The notes beneath the pieces were generated by a model. The model was not told the origin of the DNA, ran no database searches, and saw nothing but the letters and a program-made list of their open reading frames with translations. The position numbers and the translations under genes are program-made. DNA of 64,000 bases, from the NCBI RefSeq assembly GCF_000224145.3, contig NC_020175.2, forward strand, positions 256,512 to 320,511, given 5' to 3'. Below, piece after piece: positions 44,204-58,100 of the stretch. The DNA is from Ciona intestinalis (taxonomy: Eukaryota; Chordata; Ascidiacea; Phlebobranchia; Cionidae). The first letter of the stretch is position 1, and the number at the start of each line of letters is the position of its first letter.

Positions 44204-46238
44204 TTTGATTTGTTGGGCTTGTATGGCTATAGTATATTAGTTTACATTCGATAAAAGAATCGATAAACAAATGATGTCATACTTCGTGTATACGGGACAA
44301 TATTGTACTTTGCATTTTATTCTAAACTTTAAATGGTTCGCCAAAAACTTCATAAAAATCAATCGAATTTTAAATGACGCAACAAGCAAGCAGACGGCAA
44401 GCACCATTCTCTATTGAAAGTGACTCTTGAACGTAAAGTCAAGTTTTCTATTATTCAAAAACCAACTACAGTGCACGTTCACTTTCGCTTCACTAGAGCA
44501 CTTGAGTCTGGAAGCAAGCATATTTTTGATCTAGATGTTGGACAGCTGATGTTTTGGGCAGTAAATTGTTGAATGGTAACCTCTTTTACACCGATGGTCA
44601 CCAGCTTAGCACCCAGATATAGTCAATTTACAGCAAAATAGGTTACTGCCCACCAAGTTGCTGTCCGAAACATTTACAGGCATTAGTTAAGTTTCAAGGC
44701 AGTTCAATTTCTCATTTATATAAGATGCATTTAAAGTGTAGAATTTTAGTTCAAGCCATGGTGTACATATACACCTGCACAACAAACTAATATAAACGTG
44801 AAACGAAACCGAATTTAATGATTGGCAATTCCAAAGCAATATCTGTCAACATTTTTCCATTGTTGACGCATTGGAGAAATTTCAATCGAATAAGTGCCGC
44901 CATATTGGATTTCAAATCATCTTGTTTTGTTTAATTTAATTTAATAAGCCAGCCATTATCAGCGGGTCGCTCTTATCTGGAGTTCCGGCTTATTCTCATA
45001 ACGGTTCGAACTTTTTCCACATATTGGAAAACCTAGGTAGCATGGGTCGTAGTGAAGCGGCGAAAACTTTTATGCTTAGCGAATTGAGAATTCGACCTAC
45101 GCATTTCGTTTATTGAGTTAATAGCACTTGCTTTTACTGGAGGCGACTTGTTGCACCTTTATTGTGAGGAATGCTTGGTGGACAACGTTGTTTACACGCT
45201 AAAGATATGTTTATACACATGTTGATAGATTAAAGCTTTGGGTTGCGTGTGTAAGCAAGTTTCAATGTTCATAGGTTTAGAAAAATGGTTGCAGTCAGTA
45301 GCAGTTGTTATATATTAATCGCATAACGTGAGACGTAATGTAGTTAGATAGATATCAGCAAAAGGCACTTGTGTACCAGGTTTAGCCCAGTTTTATTACT
45401 ATATGTTATAATTAATGACCTAAAAATGCCAACTCGGTGATCCTATGGGTTAACGTTTAAGTTGTATGAAATAGAACACATGTGTTATAACGACTGTATT
45501 TGTTTTGCGAGAAATAAGTTACATTCATTCATTCTTTCATTCATTTAAACTTAATTTATTCGTCGTATCGTTATCGTTAGAAATGATTTTCCTTCATTTA
45601 CGTCATTGAATGATGTCACGCAATGACGTCACGAAATGTTATTAAATTCACACAGGTACGCCGTGTCGGTTATGTCGTCATAATACGGTTGGTATATTAA
45701 TATATAAGAACAACGTTTTTGTTTCCAAGCGTTTTTAGTCCGCGTCCCAACGACGGTAGAAGTTGATCTTTTAATTGATAACTGTTATTCAGCTAAAGTT
45801 CCTGCTATATCGTATTGTGCAAGGATTTTGTTTTGTATTTTATTTTAACACGAATACATTAGTGTCGATGTAAGATATATATATATACATACAGTTAACA
45901 CGTAATATTTCCCAAACTTATATTTAACAATTACCAACGTTATTTTAGAGGCGTGAGGATATGGTTATATAATTGCTTAAATTTCCTAAAAAAGAGAGCA
46001 AGTTAAAAATTAAATCTTCGAACATATAATTTATTTTTCCGTTACAGAATTTTTTAGAACGTTACATGCTATATTTGTGATTTGCAAAAATATAGTATCT
46101 ACTATCTTGTTTATAGAATGAATGCAAACAACTTGTACTCATTTCGCAATAACAACAAATATTTACAGAATTATATAACCGTATCTTCACGACTCCAAGG
46201 CATCGCTGTTTCTTGTCAAAAACACGATTGGGAAGTAG

Positions 46239-46431
46239 AGTAGGGTGGGGAAAGATGGGACACCTTTTAACTCTATTTTCTCGTCCTATTTAATAGTAAA
46301 CAAAGAACATTCAAAGAATTATAAAACTAAATCCTCACGACTCCCATAGACCGTTGTTAATTGTTTAAAACAAGATCAGAATATTTGTATATATGTGCTA
46401 AAGGTGTCCCATTTTCCCCCACCCTACTATA
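46239..46431. mobile_element. MITE family 1
   Basis: 'gtagggtggggaaagatggg' to 'cattttcccccaccctacta'. Confidence 0.87.
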
Positions 46432-46954
46432 TGATATATTATGTGTTACCGGTCACGATGGCCCTCTTACCCAATAGTCATATAGAATATATCAGATATT
46501 ATTCCAGTATCCTCATACAGCAGGTGTTGGCTGATAATAATAGCGCCAATAGGACGGTTACAGTCACACCGACCACCTGACGTTACAACATGTGGTGAAC
46601 GGATATTCTCACGCGGGTTGTTACGATTTCCTCAATTAAGTCTAACTTTGGCCACCGCTTTGTGATTAAATTAAAAAATCAATTATTTATCTTAAAAAAG
46701 CACTTCTAACCGTTGAACTTAATGGTTTCTGTTTAAGGCATTCGAAACATTCTTAAAATGTTGTGCGTGCTTTTACTAAACTTTACAAAGTGTGGTATTA
46801 AATATATTTTAAGTATGATGTTTCAAGCTTGGAAGTTCACATGTATTTCGTTTACCGAACTGTTTCAAATCGAACAAACAAATTATATATCATTTATTGT
46901 TTGTAAAATATATATCATTCTTTGTTTTGAAGTGTATATATGGCGGATATATAC

Positions 46955-47142
46955 AGTAAGGTAGGGGAAGTTGGAGGATATTTTTCATTCTAGTTTTTTT
47001 GTCTTTTTTAGTAATAAACATACAAAATCAAAGAATTATTAAACTGTGTCCTCGTGACTCCTATAGACCGTTGTTATTTGTTTAAAACACGATCTGGATA
47101 CTTGGATATTATGTGCCTAATGTGTCCCATCTTACCCCACAG
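46955..47142. mobile_element. MITE family 1, diverged
   Basis: 'agtaaggtaggggaagttgg' to 'gtgtcccatcttaccccaca'. Confidence 0.75.
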
Positions 47143-47847
47143 AACAATATACGCTTCACATGGAAAGTCATCATTTTTCAATCCGGCGGCGTTTTCCTAT
47201 TATGAGAACTCTTTTAATTGATCATTTTTAAATCAATATCTCAATATATGATCATTGGAGAGGCCTATAGATACACTGCGCATTGCTCGTCGGGTAAATG
47301 AACTCATTACGGCCCATCTCCCATGGGATCTAAGGGCACTAACAATATCCACGCATTGCAATGCATCTACGGGTTTCCTGTCGCCGGTGCGGGTGACGAT
47401 GACGTAACGGTTCTATAGAAATATCATAAACTGCAGCACGTGATGATAAATTGTCACTTTTATACAGACGGTTATAAAAACAACGTTGGCATTACCGTGT
47501 CTGTCTGCGGATATTAGGTAACTCAATAAAATGTGTAAAAAATTGTTTAATTCAATACATGTCTTTGAATAGTTATGTAAACTTGTTTTGTAAAATAGCT
47601 CTTTTGGTTTGCGTGTGCCACGTAATTTCGATTCACTGGTGGTTTAGATCAGGATGAACGAAAATCAACAATGCAAAATAATTAATATAAAATTAATGTA
47701 AAGTACAATAAAGATTTTTTAAATCTTGATTTAAGTTTATTATGGTTTAATAATGTTAAAATACGTTCATGGTTTTGGGTGAACCCCGCGTAAAAATAAT
47801 TTTCTCAAAAGTTCTCAAACGAAATTCTCCAAAAATTATGAGGAATA

Positions 47848-48023
47848 TGTGGTAGGACATCTTTAGCGCATAATAACCAAATAACATGTTTTAAACATTT
47901 AACAGCGGTCAATTGGAGTCGTACAGATATACGCTTTTATAATTCTTTAAATTTTCTTTTTATACTACCAAATGGGACGAAAAAATAAAATGAAAGGTGT
48001 CTCATCTTACCCCACCTTACTTT
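47848..48023. mobile_element. MITE family 1, diverged
   Basis: 'gtggtaggacatctttagcg' to 'tgtctcatcttaccccacct'. Confidence 0.7.
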
Positions 48024-49154
48024 ATGCTATTTTACCAATAAAACTAGTTTCAAATTACAGAAGCAAAATACTGTGAACCAATTAAAAACCTTGCTACAAA
48101 TTAGGCGATCTTTTTTGCAAAGTTGACCGTGGCGGATTGAGAAATGAATTTAGATTAAAAAAAAAGTAGAATAAAAATTCTGATTGTGGTATTTGCTTAC
48201 AAAACATAGATCCATAAAATACTTGTAATCACATTTTGCTGTGAACATTGTATCTATCTACGATGACTATTTAAAATATAGGTTAATCGCCTTAGTGTAT
48301 CGTAAGGGTGTGTAGAATCATTTAATTTCTTTTGTGTGTATTTTAAAACGATGTATTTAAACATAGAAAAGCCGAAAATAATCGTTTTACTTTTCTGTCC
48401 AACTAAACTGTTATGTAGCCGCTTGTGCGTGCCTACGCTTAAATAGACGCGCGTTGTGCAGTCATAATTGCCATCTGTCTGTCGCGTTCCATAAATTATT
48501 TAAACTCGTTCCTCGCCTTTTTTGAGCGCGCGTTTCGATCGGCAGCGCGCAACAGCAAGGCGATACTTGCTTCGACCACACTTAGGGAAGAGAACGGATT
48601 TTCCACTTTAGCTGTCAAGTTAAAATAGTGCTGTATTGGTGTTTTTAGTTGAGTTTATTCAGACCTGTAGGTACGCTTGGTAGGAGCGGGTCAGTAAATT
48701 AAATTGTGCAGGATTAAGCTTAAGACGGCTATTTTAGCTTTATGCTGTATAAATATTAATGAATGCCAATATATCTATGGCTAATAAATTATCAATTATG
48801 ACGTACCGATTCGTCACAATTAAGTGAAAAATCAATTTTTGTAAATTTTAACGTTAGGTTTCTAGTTTTTTACGATTTTTTTGTTGTTTTAGATTTAAAA
48901 GCTGCGTAATTTATGTAATCAGTACTGCTTATCGCATTTTTATTTCATTAACTGCACTACCACGCTGCTCGTTACTGTGGCATGGGCGTGGGCGTTTCGC
49001 TAATCACTTTGTAAGTTGTGTTTTTCTAAATTTCAGTTCTGGTTTTCTAGTTTTAGTCTGTAGCAATTAATTAAAGATTCCACCTACGTATTTTGCTCCA
49101 CCTACGTATTTGGAGTTTCTTTTGCCGAAGTTTCATTTGAACGACACGAAGACG

Positions 49155-52100
49155 ATGCTTTGGTTACTAATTGCAGCGCTGGCTTCAGTTGTTTCAGGTA
49201 CATATCTACGTATTGACTAAAACGTTTTTATCGCATAACAAATACACTACATTTCTAATGCGTATAGTTGGGGTAAGATGGTCCATGTTTAATTTAATTT
49301 CTCTTTATCGTCATACTTGGTAGTAAATAAAGTATATTCTATACCCGTATTTCCAGAACTTTAAAAGGGCTTTGTTAATTGTTAAAAACACGACTAGGAA
49401 ATATGGGATACTATGTGCTATTTTATCAATTTTACCCCACATTATATTATCATCCCATACCAAGTACTGTATATACAAAGTGCTTATATTTTGCTCGTGA
49501 AACAATTACAAAATTGCGTTTTAATTTTGGGAATTTCACACAAAAGTATTGACCAAGTCTAAATTCTTTGACTGATAGAGTTCAGTGTGGCAACATGATC
49601 AGCGACACTACGACAACGTTGTAGATGCGTTGTAATGTTGTATAATTTCCTTCCGTATGAACCGTGGGATTTTGATCAAATCATGTTGTGTTCTATACAT
49701 GCCTTGTCTAGTATTGCGAGTTACATACTCGTGCATTGTGCACTAATAAACTTCTCATGTATTTTTTTTTGTTAATTTTTCCGGTTAACTTATGTTATAT
49801 TCTACGACCACAAAGTTATATTTTAGTTTGTCTTTGCTATAGAAAAGTATAAAAATATTAATATTCGCATGGCACATCTTATAGTACTGTGGGGTGAGAT
49901 GGGTTACCTTCAGTATTTAGCACATAAATCCAATTTTCCTGATTGTGTTTTAAAAACTTATCAACGCTAGTCGCTGGGTTACACTTATATAATTCTGCAA
50001 ATATTCTTAATTTACTACCAAATGCCACACTTTAAAAGGATGGAATATGTCTCAGCGCCTTATCTTACTCCATCCTGATATAATATACAATGTAATATTA
50101 TGTTGGTATAAACTCCAGCCCACGCAGCCCCACTTGCGTTGGGTCAACTTTAATAATGTCGTATCAAGCTGATGAATGATGTTAGTTTTCTTTGTATTAA
50201 TTGTGTTTAGGATGTTTATGTTTACCCAACCAGTGTGTGTGTAAGCTGAAACACTGGGTAGTCGACATTGAACTATGGCTTCCATAATCCTCCCGGATAT
50301 TTCGCGTAAACTAAACGAACGTTAAAACGAACAATGCAAATGACATTTTCAAGTTACAATCAATCAGAATGATCAAATTAGGTTCAATTGCGTTCGAGTT
50401 TAATATTAACATAAAATTGCCTCAATGGCCTACTCAATTTCTATTAGGTATAGTGGGGTGGGGGAAGATGGGACACTTTTAGCACGAAATATATAAATAT
50501 TCTGATCGTATTTTAAACAATTAACAATGGTCTATGAAAGTTGCGAGGACAAGGTTCTATAATTTTTTGAATGTTTTTTGTTTGCTACCAAAATGTACGA
50601 GAAAATAGAATAAAAAGGTGTCCCATCTCCCCCCATCCTACTATATGAAATTCTGCAAACAAATAATGTTAAAGTAATTAACATTTGTCTTGTTTCAAAA
50701 TTTAAAGATTTTCATTTATGTTAAATTAAAATCGGACAATTTTAAAGTTATAAAAGTTACATAAAATGTGGCAAATTTTACAACAGTTTCCACATATCAT
50801 GGTGTTTTACGAAACACACATTTCCTGCTTAAATTCGGCACCTTTGTATCAACATAGAGGACTTAGCATAGACCAGTTACCGCAGCGAATCCTTTCGGAT
50901 CGATACGTATCTCTTACGTCATCGAATGACGTATTGATCGCTTCGTCCATTAGTTTTTCCTGATTTAAACGAAGTTACTACTTTTTATTTCCCGCGGGGA
51001 TTAGAGCTTCCATTTCCCGCCTTGGGAGACTTTACGCGTCGGCCTTCCCGTCGCCTAAAGTATAAAGTTACCGCAGAAGAACGTACGTGCTACACATTAT
51101 AAGCGGGTTTAGTGTCTGTTGCCTAATATATCCAATTACGTAATGGACTACTTTCCCTGTCTTATCTTAGGTTTATTAGTCCACTATTTCGCCTTATATC
51201 AAAACAGTATAATGTATAGAACAATTAAAAACTATGTGATAGTTGGTTATATTTAATTTGCAACGGATTTGGACAGATTTTGCAACAAAAATATTTTTCA
51301 AATAAAAGAGTGTTGTATACATACAGCATATAATTTATATATAGTTTTTGTATTTGCTCAAGCGCTTATCTGCGCCATGGAATATCTTGACCAACTCCCG
51401 ACCAAATGAGCATTTAGGTCACGAAGCAACTGATAACATCGCCATGGTAACCATGGTAACTAGGTCGCTTAATTAATCGAAAGTACTTCAATTGCTGCAA
51501 TTAATAAAATGCAATTGTAGCATATGTTGCAAATTCTAATAGCGAGCAATTAATATCGATCAGTTTTTGACCTAACAGCTACGAAACGCACGACGTTAAG
51601 ATGGTGTAAGCCGTTTTCCCAAGAGTAAATATTCGCTCTCATACACATTCCATTACACATCGAAACTAATAATAGTTGCTTTTTGATAAGAATAATATAA
51701 TTGGCAAACAAAATATATTTACTGATTTCTGTAAGTTGATATTGGTTAAAACACGATTATGGGATAATATGGGCTAACGGTATCCATCTTACCCCTCAGT
51801 TTTAATAATGTTATTTGTATTTAACTTCATATTAACCCATCAATCATACAAAAAAGTTACAAAATTACAAAAAACAACAGTATTCTGTGCTTCTAAATTG
51901 CACTTAAAATAAAATCACTACCCATCATAAGAAAACGTAACAAAGTTATAATCACTTTTGTGCAGCAATAAATTGGAATTAAAATAAAACCATTCTATCT
52001 CCTAAATAGAATTTAGCTGCATGGTGGGGTAATCTACTTAACACATTCCACTTATAAAGATATTTAATAATGATCACTATTTCTGATACGTTGTTCAGCG

Positions 52101-55100
52101 GAGATTAATTGGAATCGTTTATTGTTTAACCATATGTTTAAAAAATTAAATCCGTTTTATCAATTTATCGTACTGTGAAACAAAGAGATTGAAAACATGG
52201 ACCATCTTACATTGTTACCCCAACTTAGTATTTTAATCAAAATTCGAATTCGGTAGAGTTTATAAATTCGTGTTATGATGTTTTGAATTCTGGTTCGTGT
52301 TCTTGATAAAAACCAGAACTTCTTGTTTACTGTTTATGACGTCACAGTCGTCGATTGATGTAACACAGATTGTTTAATGGAATGATTATGACGTCGGTGA
52401 TACAGGGTTCGCCAAAGTTCGTTAGTTATTGTTGAAAAGTTGTTAAGCTAAGAATTGCCTAGAAGCTTCTCAAACTCAGCACTTCCTTAACAAAAAAGTC
52501 AAAGTCACATTCGCCGTAACTCGTAAGCGGACACAAGGTGTATGAAACAGAACGCTTGTGTTATAACAGCTGTCGTTTTCCCGCCACGAGGAGAAAAATA
52601 AGTTAGATTCATTCATTTCAAACGGTGATGATTCCGACGCTAAATTCCCACGAAACAATCGATGTTACAACAAATTCTTAGAACAGGGGTGGTTGTCGTG
52701 AAATGTTTTTCCGTCTCAACGATTTGCCTACGCTGTATGACGTCATTGTCGTCTGCGTCTCGTGACTCAAACCACGTGGTCTTGCTTGTTGCTTCACCTG
52801 AATATATTGTCTTGTGGAAATTAAAGGAAATAGGATGACGCAATTGGCGTTACGTTTACCACATAAACAACTCTAAAAACGTTGCCTACGCGTCCATACA
52901 TTCTTTAAATTGAAAATAAATTTATTCATAGCTTGACTGGGTAATATGCTTCTATAAGTGTATTGTTATTGATTGTCGCTTTATGTAAAGTGTCTCGGTG
53001 TCTCCGTAATTTCCATTCGTTTTTCGTGTTTTTCACACAAACTTTTTAAGTTTTGTAACTCCAAAGGCATCTTTGTTCTTTGTCTTGTTCATCATGAAAT
53101 ATACGACATTATTATCAGACTTTTTAAACTGTTAGGAGACATGGCAAGTTGGCTTTCATTCATATGAAACAGATAAAACACAAGTTGTACAGTACAACTT
53201 AATGCAGATAATGCTTACATTGCTTAGTCTATTAAATTTTTTATTGTCGAAAGTTTCAAGTTAGGCGTGCTGCTTGCTGCATACCCTATCATCCCAGGTT
53301 TGGTGCTTACTGCATATACACACATAACACTAACGCCAACCATGTTTCTAATACAAAGTTTCACACAGGTCAATTTACCATTCAACCTGACAATGCAAAA
53401 GGCACCATCGCTAACAAGGACCTTCTCATGACTTGCCAATATCCAAGTTACTTCAAATCGGTTCGGTGGTTAGGGCTGGACAAGCAAGTTATCACCAATA
53501 TGACCAAGGTAAGTGTGGTTTTTTTTTGTTTTTTAGGAAAATCGCTCATATTTTAATAATTTATAGAATATCACAACATGTTTTTACACCACAGGGGGTT
53601 AAACTTGATAAAGATGGTCGCCGACGAGAGCTTTACCTTACATTGGTGAATGTATCTTCTGATATGAATGGGATGTACACATGTGAAGGATATGATACAG
53701 CCATCAATCAAACTGTGGCAGAAACAAGGATAGTAACTGTCTTTGGTGAGGATATATTATTTATAGTAATCCAGTATCTCACTCCTAACCATTTGGCTTT
53801 CTAAAACGTCATTACTTTTGTGTGAATGCACAAACTCAATAATTTAGAACAGTTGTTCTTTGTCTACTATAAAGAAGTTGGTAGGCCTATTCATAAAATT
53901 GTTGTTCTATGGCAATAGCAAATTAAAGTTAAAAAGCCATATTTAAAAAAATATTTGATCTGAAAAACTCTGGACCTTGGTATTTAAAACAGGTGTGTTT
54001 TATGTTTACACAGTATTTTATGTAAAGTGTCACAATTTTCATAAGTAAATTGTTTTATGTGAAGAGAAATCTCAAAGTGAGGTTTTTAACTCAATTTTTA
54101 ACAAAACCACTTTTGCTTTCAGAACCAATTGGTTTCGTGAACCCAAAGACTGAGCAGACATTTGAACTTGGCCAAACAGTGTCTGTTATATGCCAGGTGT
54201 CTGGTAATCCTCCACCAAGTGTGGTTTGGAAACAAGGAACACAAAGTCTTGAAGGGACTCCTGAGAATAGTAAGCATAATACAACACAACTTTTCTTTGG
54301 ATGATGTAACTTGTTTATCCTCACATGACGGGGCTATAAAAGTTGTTGTAACACGGTATTTTGTTTCATACATTTTGTGTCTGCTTACGAGTTACCATGT
54401 TTGTAACTTTGTGCCAAAAGGTCCAGAACAGACGCATGCCTTTCAGCATTTGGTTTTGTTTTACCCAACTTTAAAAAGAGAATGTATTTAAGCACGAACT
54501 TGTGGTTTCTTATTTGCTCACTGATTCAAATAATCCCATTGACCATTATTTAATAAAAACCACCATTTAAAGGTCGCATCTACCAAGACCTAGATACCAA
54601 CAACTTGATTATCAAGAACATCACTAAAAAAGATGAAGGAAAATACACTTGTTTGGCAAGGGAGCTTTCTAAAGGACAAACACGCAACTTGCCAGTATTT
54701 GTTGATGTACAATGTGAGTGATATGAGTTGTTTTCATTAATTAAATATATGAATGTCATATTTTAAATTCATTTATAGGTCAGATTTTTTTGTACCTAGC
54801 AGTAGCACTGATAGCAAAACATATATTTGTAATTGTAGTAATTACCCTTTGGTTCATTGGCAAATAATATATGATATACTTGTGCTTTAAATTTGTATCT
54901 GTTTCTGTTTCTCTCCATGTAGTTATTGCTGAAACAGTAACATGTTTTTTTCGTCCAAATATAGTAAGTAACAACCCAATATGTAAATTACCATTTGTGC
55001 TAACACACATGATTTCACCCTGTTTCAATAAGGAGGTCGAGGTTATTGTCACCCGTGCTCCCCTGTTTTATTATGCAAATGCACTTTAAGGTATTAACAT

Positions 55101-58100
55101 GCTGTATTTAGTTGGACCTGCTGGAATACAAGTACCTAAGATGGTGACAGGAGTACAAGGAGGGGACGTGACACTCACATGCAATGCAACTGGTGAACCT
55201 GAACCAATGTATAAGTGAGTTGGCGTGGCTTTATTATTTGCTATATGTGGGTAGTTCAATTTCTAATGTACATTATATTACATGAATACATCATATGTGT
55301 CTGGTCTATGAGAAGACATTCATGTTATAACGCGACAGTGAGCATGAGGTGTATGAATACGCTATGTGTGTCTGGTGTATAAGAAGACACTCATGTTATG
55401 TTTTGACAGTGAGCATGAGGTGTATGAATACACCATGTGTGTCTGGTGTATAAGAAGATACCCATGTTATAACTCGACAGTAAGCATGAGGTGTATGAAT
55501 ACACCATATGTATTTGGTGACGGTGTATAAGAAGACACCTATGTTATAAAATATTTAATTTCCCATAACAGCAATAACTTCTTCAATCTTCAATAACTTT
55601 CCACATAATTTTAAATCAATATAAAGCTCACCAGACTTCAACTTGATCTGTAATTTCCTCTGGGGCAAATGATCAATAAATTGTATTTTCTCACAGATGG
55701 TACTTTGGCGATGGAATGACATTCACCAACTCCACCCTTGTAAAGGATGGCGTCAGTGAGGATGGGAAAGTCCTTATAGTTTGTAAGTTTATGTTGAATA
55801 GGTTGCCCAATGAATGTTTAATGTTTGTATATGAGTATCATATACACTGCGGGGGCATGTGTAGCGCTAGGGGAATTAAAATACATACACCTGCTGTTTT
55901 AATTTATTTTGTTAAATTTATTTTTTTTTCACAATACTTATACCGAAATTAATAGGTTTATTTTTTAAATCCAGTTTTGTAAAGATTTTTATTATCATAC
56001 CAGATTATTTACTTTAAAGTTCTTAATGTTTAAGTGTAAATTTTGTATTATTTTACTGAGAGGGTATTTCATAAGCAGTTTTTTACCATATTTTTAAAAA
56101 TAATGTCTTTTGTTCCAGCCAATGTAACAGCAGGCGATGCCGGCAAATATACTTGTATTGCAAAGAACATTCATGGAACTGACAGTGACACAACAGATGT
56201 CATTATTAATGGTAAGCATGCATTGTGACATCATTATTATACATTCATACAGACATACATTTTATCAAAACATTAACATTATTCTCATAAATATCAGGCT
56301 TGCAAAGGTAATACGTTTTTTTTGGTCAAAATTTCGAGTAACATTTCATCTAAGTTAAACTAATATATAGTTATAATTTAAACAAAAAGTCGAAAAGAAA
56401 CCTTGTTTTCGTAATATGGGAAATTTAAATTTATTTTAGCTGTACTGGTTTGTATAGACACTTAACAGTAGCGTAAAACGCTTTTGGATGTAAAACTAGA
56501 GTCGAAAAACATACGATGTCACAGTGACATTGTCACCTCTGTTTTTAAAATTGAAGTGACATTTCACCCTAGGCCCCCTAACCGTACACTCATGCTAAAT
56601 ACATGAAAACACTCACATGATTCCCATGAATATGATGAGGTTCTCCCGTGCAAGCTGGGCTCACATATCACCTGTTCCCATCATTATCAATAATTCATAC
56701 ACATGTGCCCCTCACACCATCTTACCACCATCACCATGCTATATTGAAGTTAGCTTTTTTATGTTTTTACAAAATGTATTAACTGTTTGGGTAAAACAGT
56801 ATCTATTCTGTGTGATTTACAGTATTGTTTAAAAGTATTGGCATTTTTTTGCTTAAACATTGTTGGGTGTGTAAGGTTAAGTAGAAACAGTGTATGTAAT
56901 AGTTGGGTAGGTGTGTGTTTAAGAGGTTGTTGTTTGCAATGTTAAAATAGTATGCAAATCTTCTTCCTTTTTTTTATGGATTTCAGACTTGTTTTGTCCA
57001 ATAAGCATAAAATTGTGCATTAGTAGTAATGTATCTATGTCTTGAAAATATGCCTGATCATTTATTGATTATATAAGTAACAACAAAAGAAATGCAAAAC
57101 ATCCATTAGTTCTAGTTAGTGCGGGAGAATGGATTGTCAAAGTTGACAGTTATGTGGTTATTCCATTTGGTAGTAAACAAAGAACATTCAAAGAAATATA
57201 AAATCGTATCTTCATGACTTCCATAGACTGTTGTTGGCGTTGTTAATTGTTTAAATTTCACACATTTGAAAACATTCCAGCACATTTTCAACGTAACAAC
57301 ATAAAATCGTTAGAAAAACAAAATTTCCGCTCTTTTTCATTAATTCAGCAACACACCTTAGACCTTAAGCAACCTAAGCATTTATTGATTGTTTAAAATT
57401 CCAAACTATTAATTATTGATCAAATGGAAATTAAATCCGGTTGCTTCCTGTCTCTTCCAATCTGCATAAAGAAACAACGCGAGCTCATGTTAAATATAAA
57501 AACTTTTCTCCATACTTTGAGCGTAATAAATATCGAACAGAATAAAACTGATCCAGTGTTTATGAAAATATAGGTTTTTGTGTCACAGACTTAAAGTTAA
57601 CTAGTTTGTTTAGATAAATTTGTGACCCCTTACACATCTAACTGTACTTCTGTAATTTATGCTAAAAATGAGCTTTGTTAAAAACTGTTAGTAAAATTCT
57701 TACACATCAGAACAGCCAGCAATATATCTGCCAACAAATTCTGTATTTCCACCCAGTATAACATCAATCTTATCTTCAAACCAATGGTATATAATATTAC
57801 ACTCGCCCACCAATTGTAGGATTATCCTAGCTTAGAGCAAGCTATTAATTTTTTATGTTAAAATTGCTCATAATATTTTATGATTTGCTATTTTTGTTAC
57901 AAATTCCTATAAAAAGCTTTCAAAATACTAAAGTAACCGATTTGTGCGTCATTACTAAATTTATCTTTAACCTACTTACCATGTGATTATATGATTAATG
58001 TATTTCACAAACATGTCCATACTTCATGTCATGCATTACTTAACCTTTGTTTCTAGTATACACACAAATATCATTGTTACATCACAGAGCGATGGTATAC

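Larger units (their letters stand above)
43606..49154. other. Long intergenic region, no convincing gene
   Basis: About 5.5 kb holding four family-1 MITEs (44010, 46239, 46955 and 47848) and a SINE tail (45465-45540). Small open frames at 43686-43868, 46395-46580 and 46758-46964 have no domain or splice support. GC-richer sequence with CpGs near 48420-48560 (agcgcgcgtttcgatcggca) may be the promoter region of the NCAM-like gene. Confidence 0.55.

Noticed and set aside
46395..46580. Open frame ending VLADNNSANRTVTVTPTT with an acceptor-like site before it
   Set aside because: It overlaps a MITE at its start, has no domain and no partner exons nearby, so chance is more likely.
47260..47420. 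Possible ribosomal RNA fragment ('gatctaagggcac')
   Set aside because: Only short resemblance to small-subunit rRNA and the surrounding sequence does not follow it.
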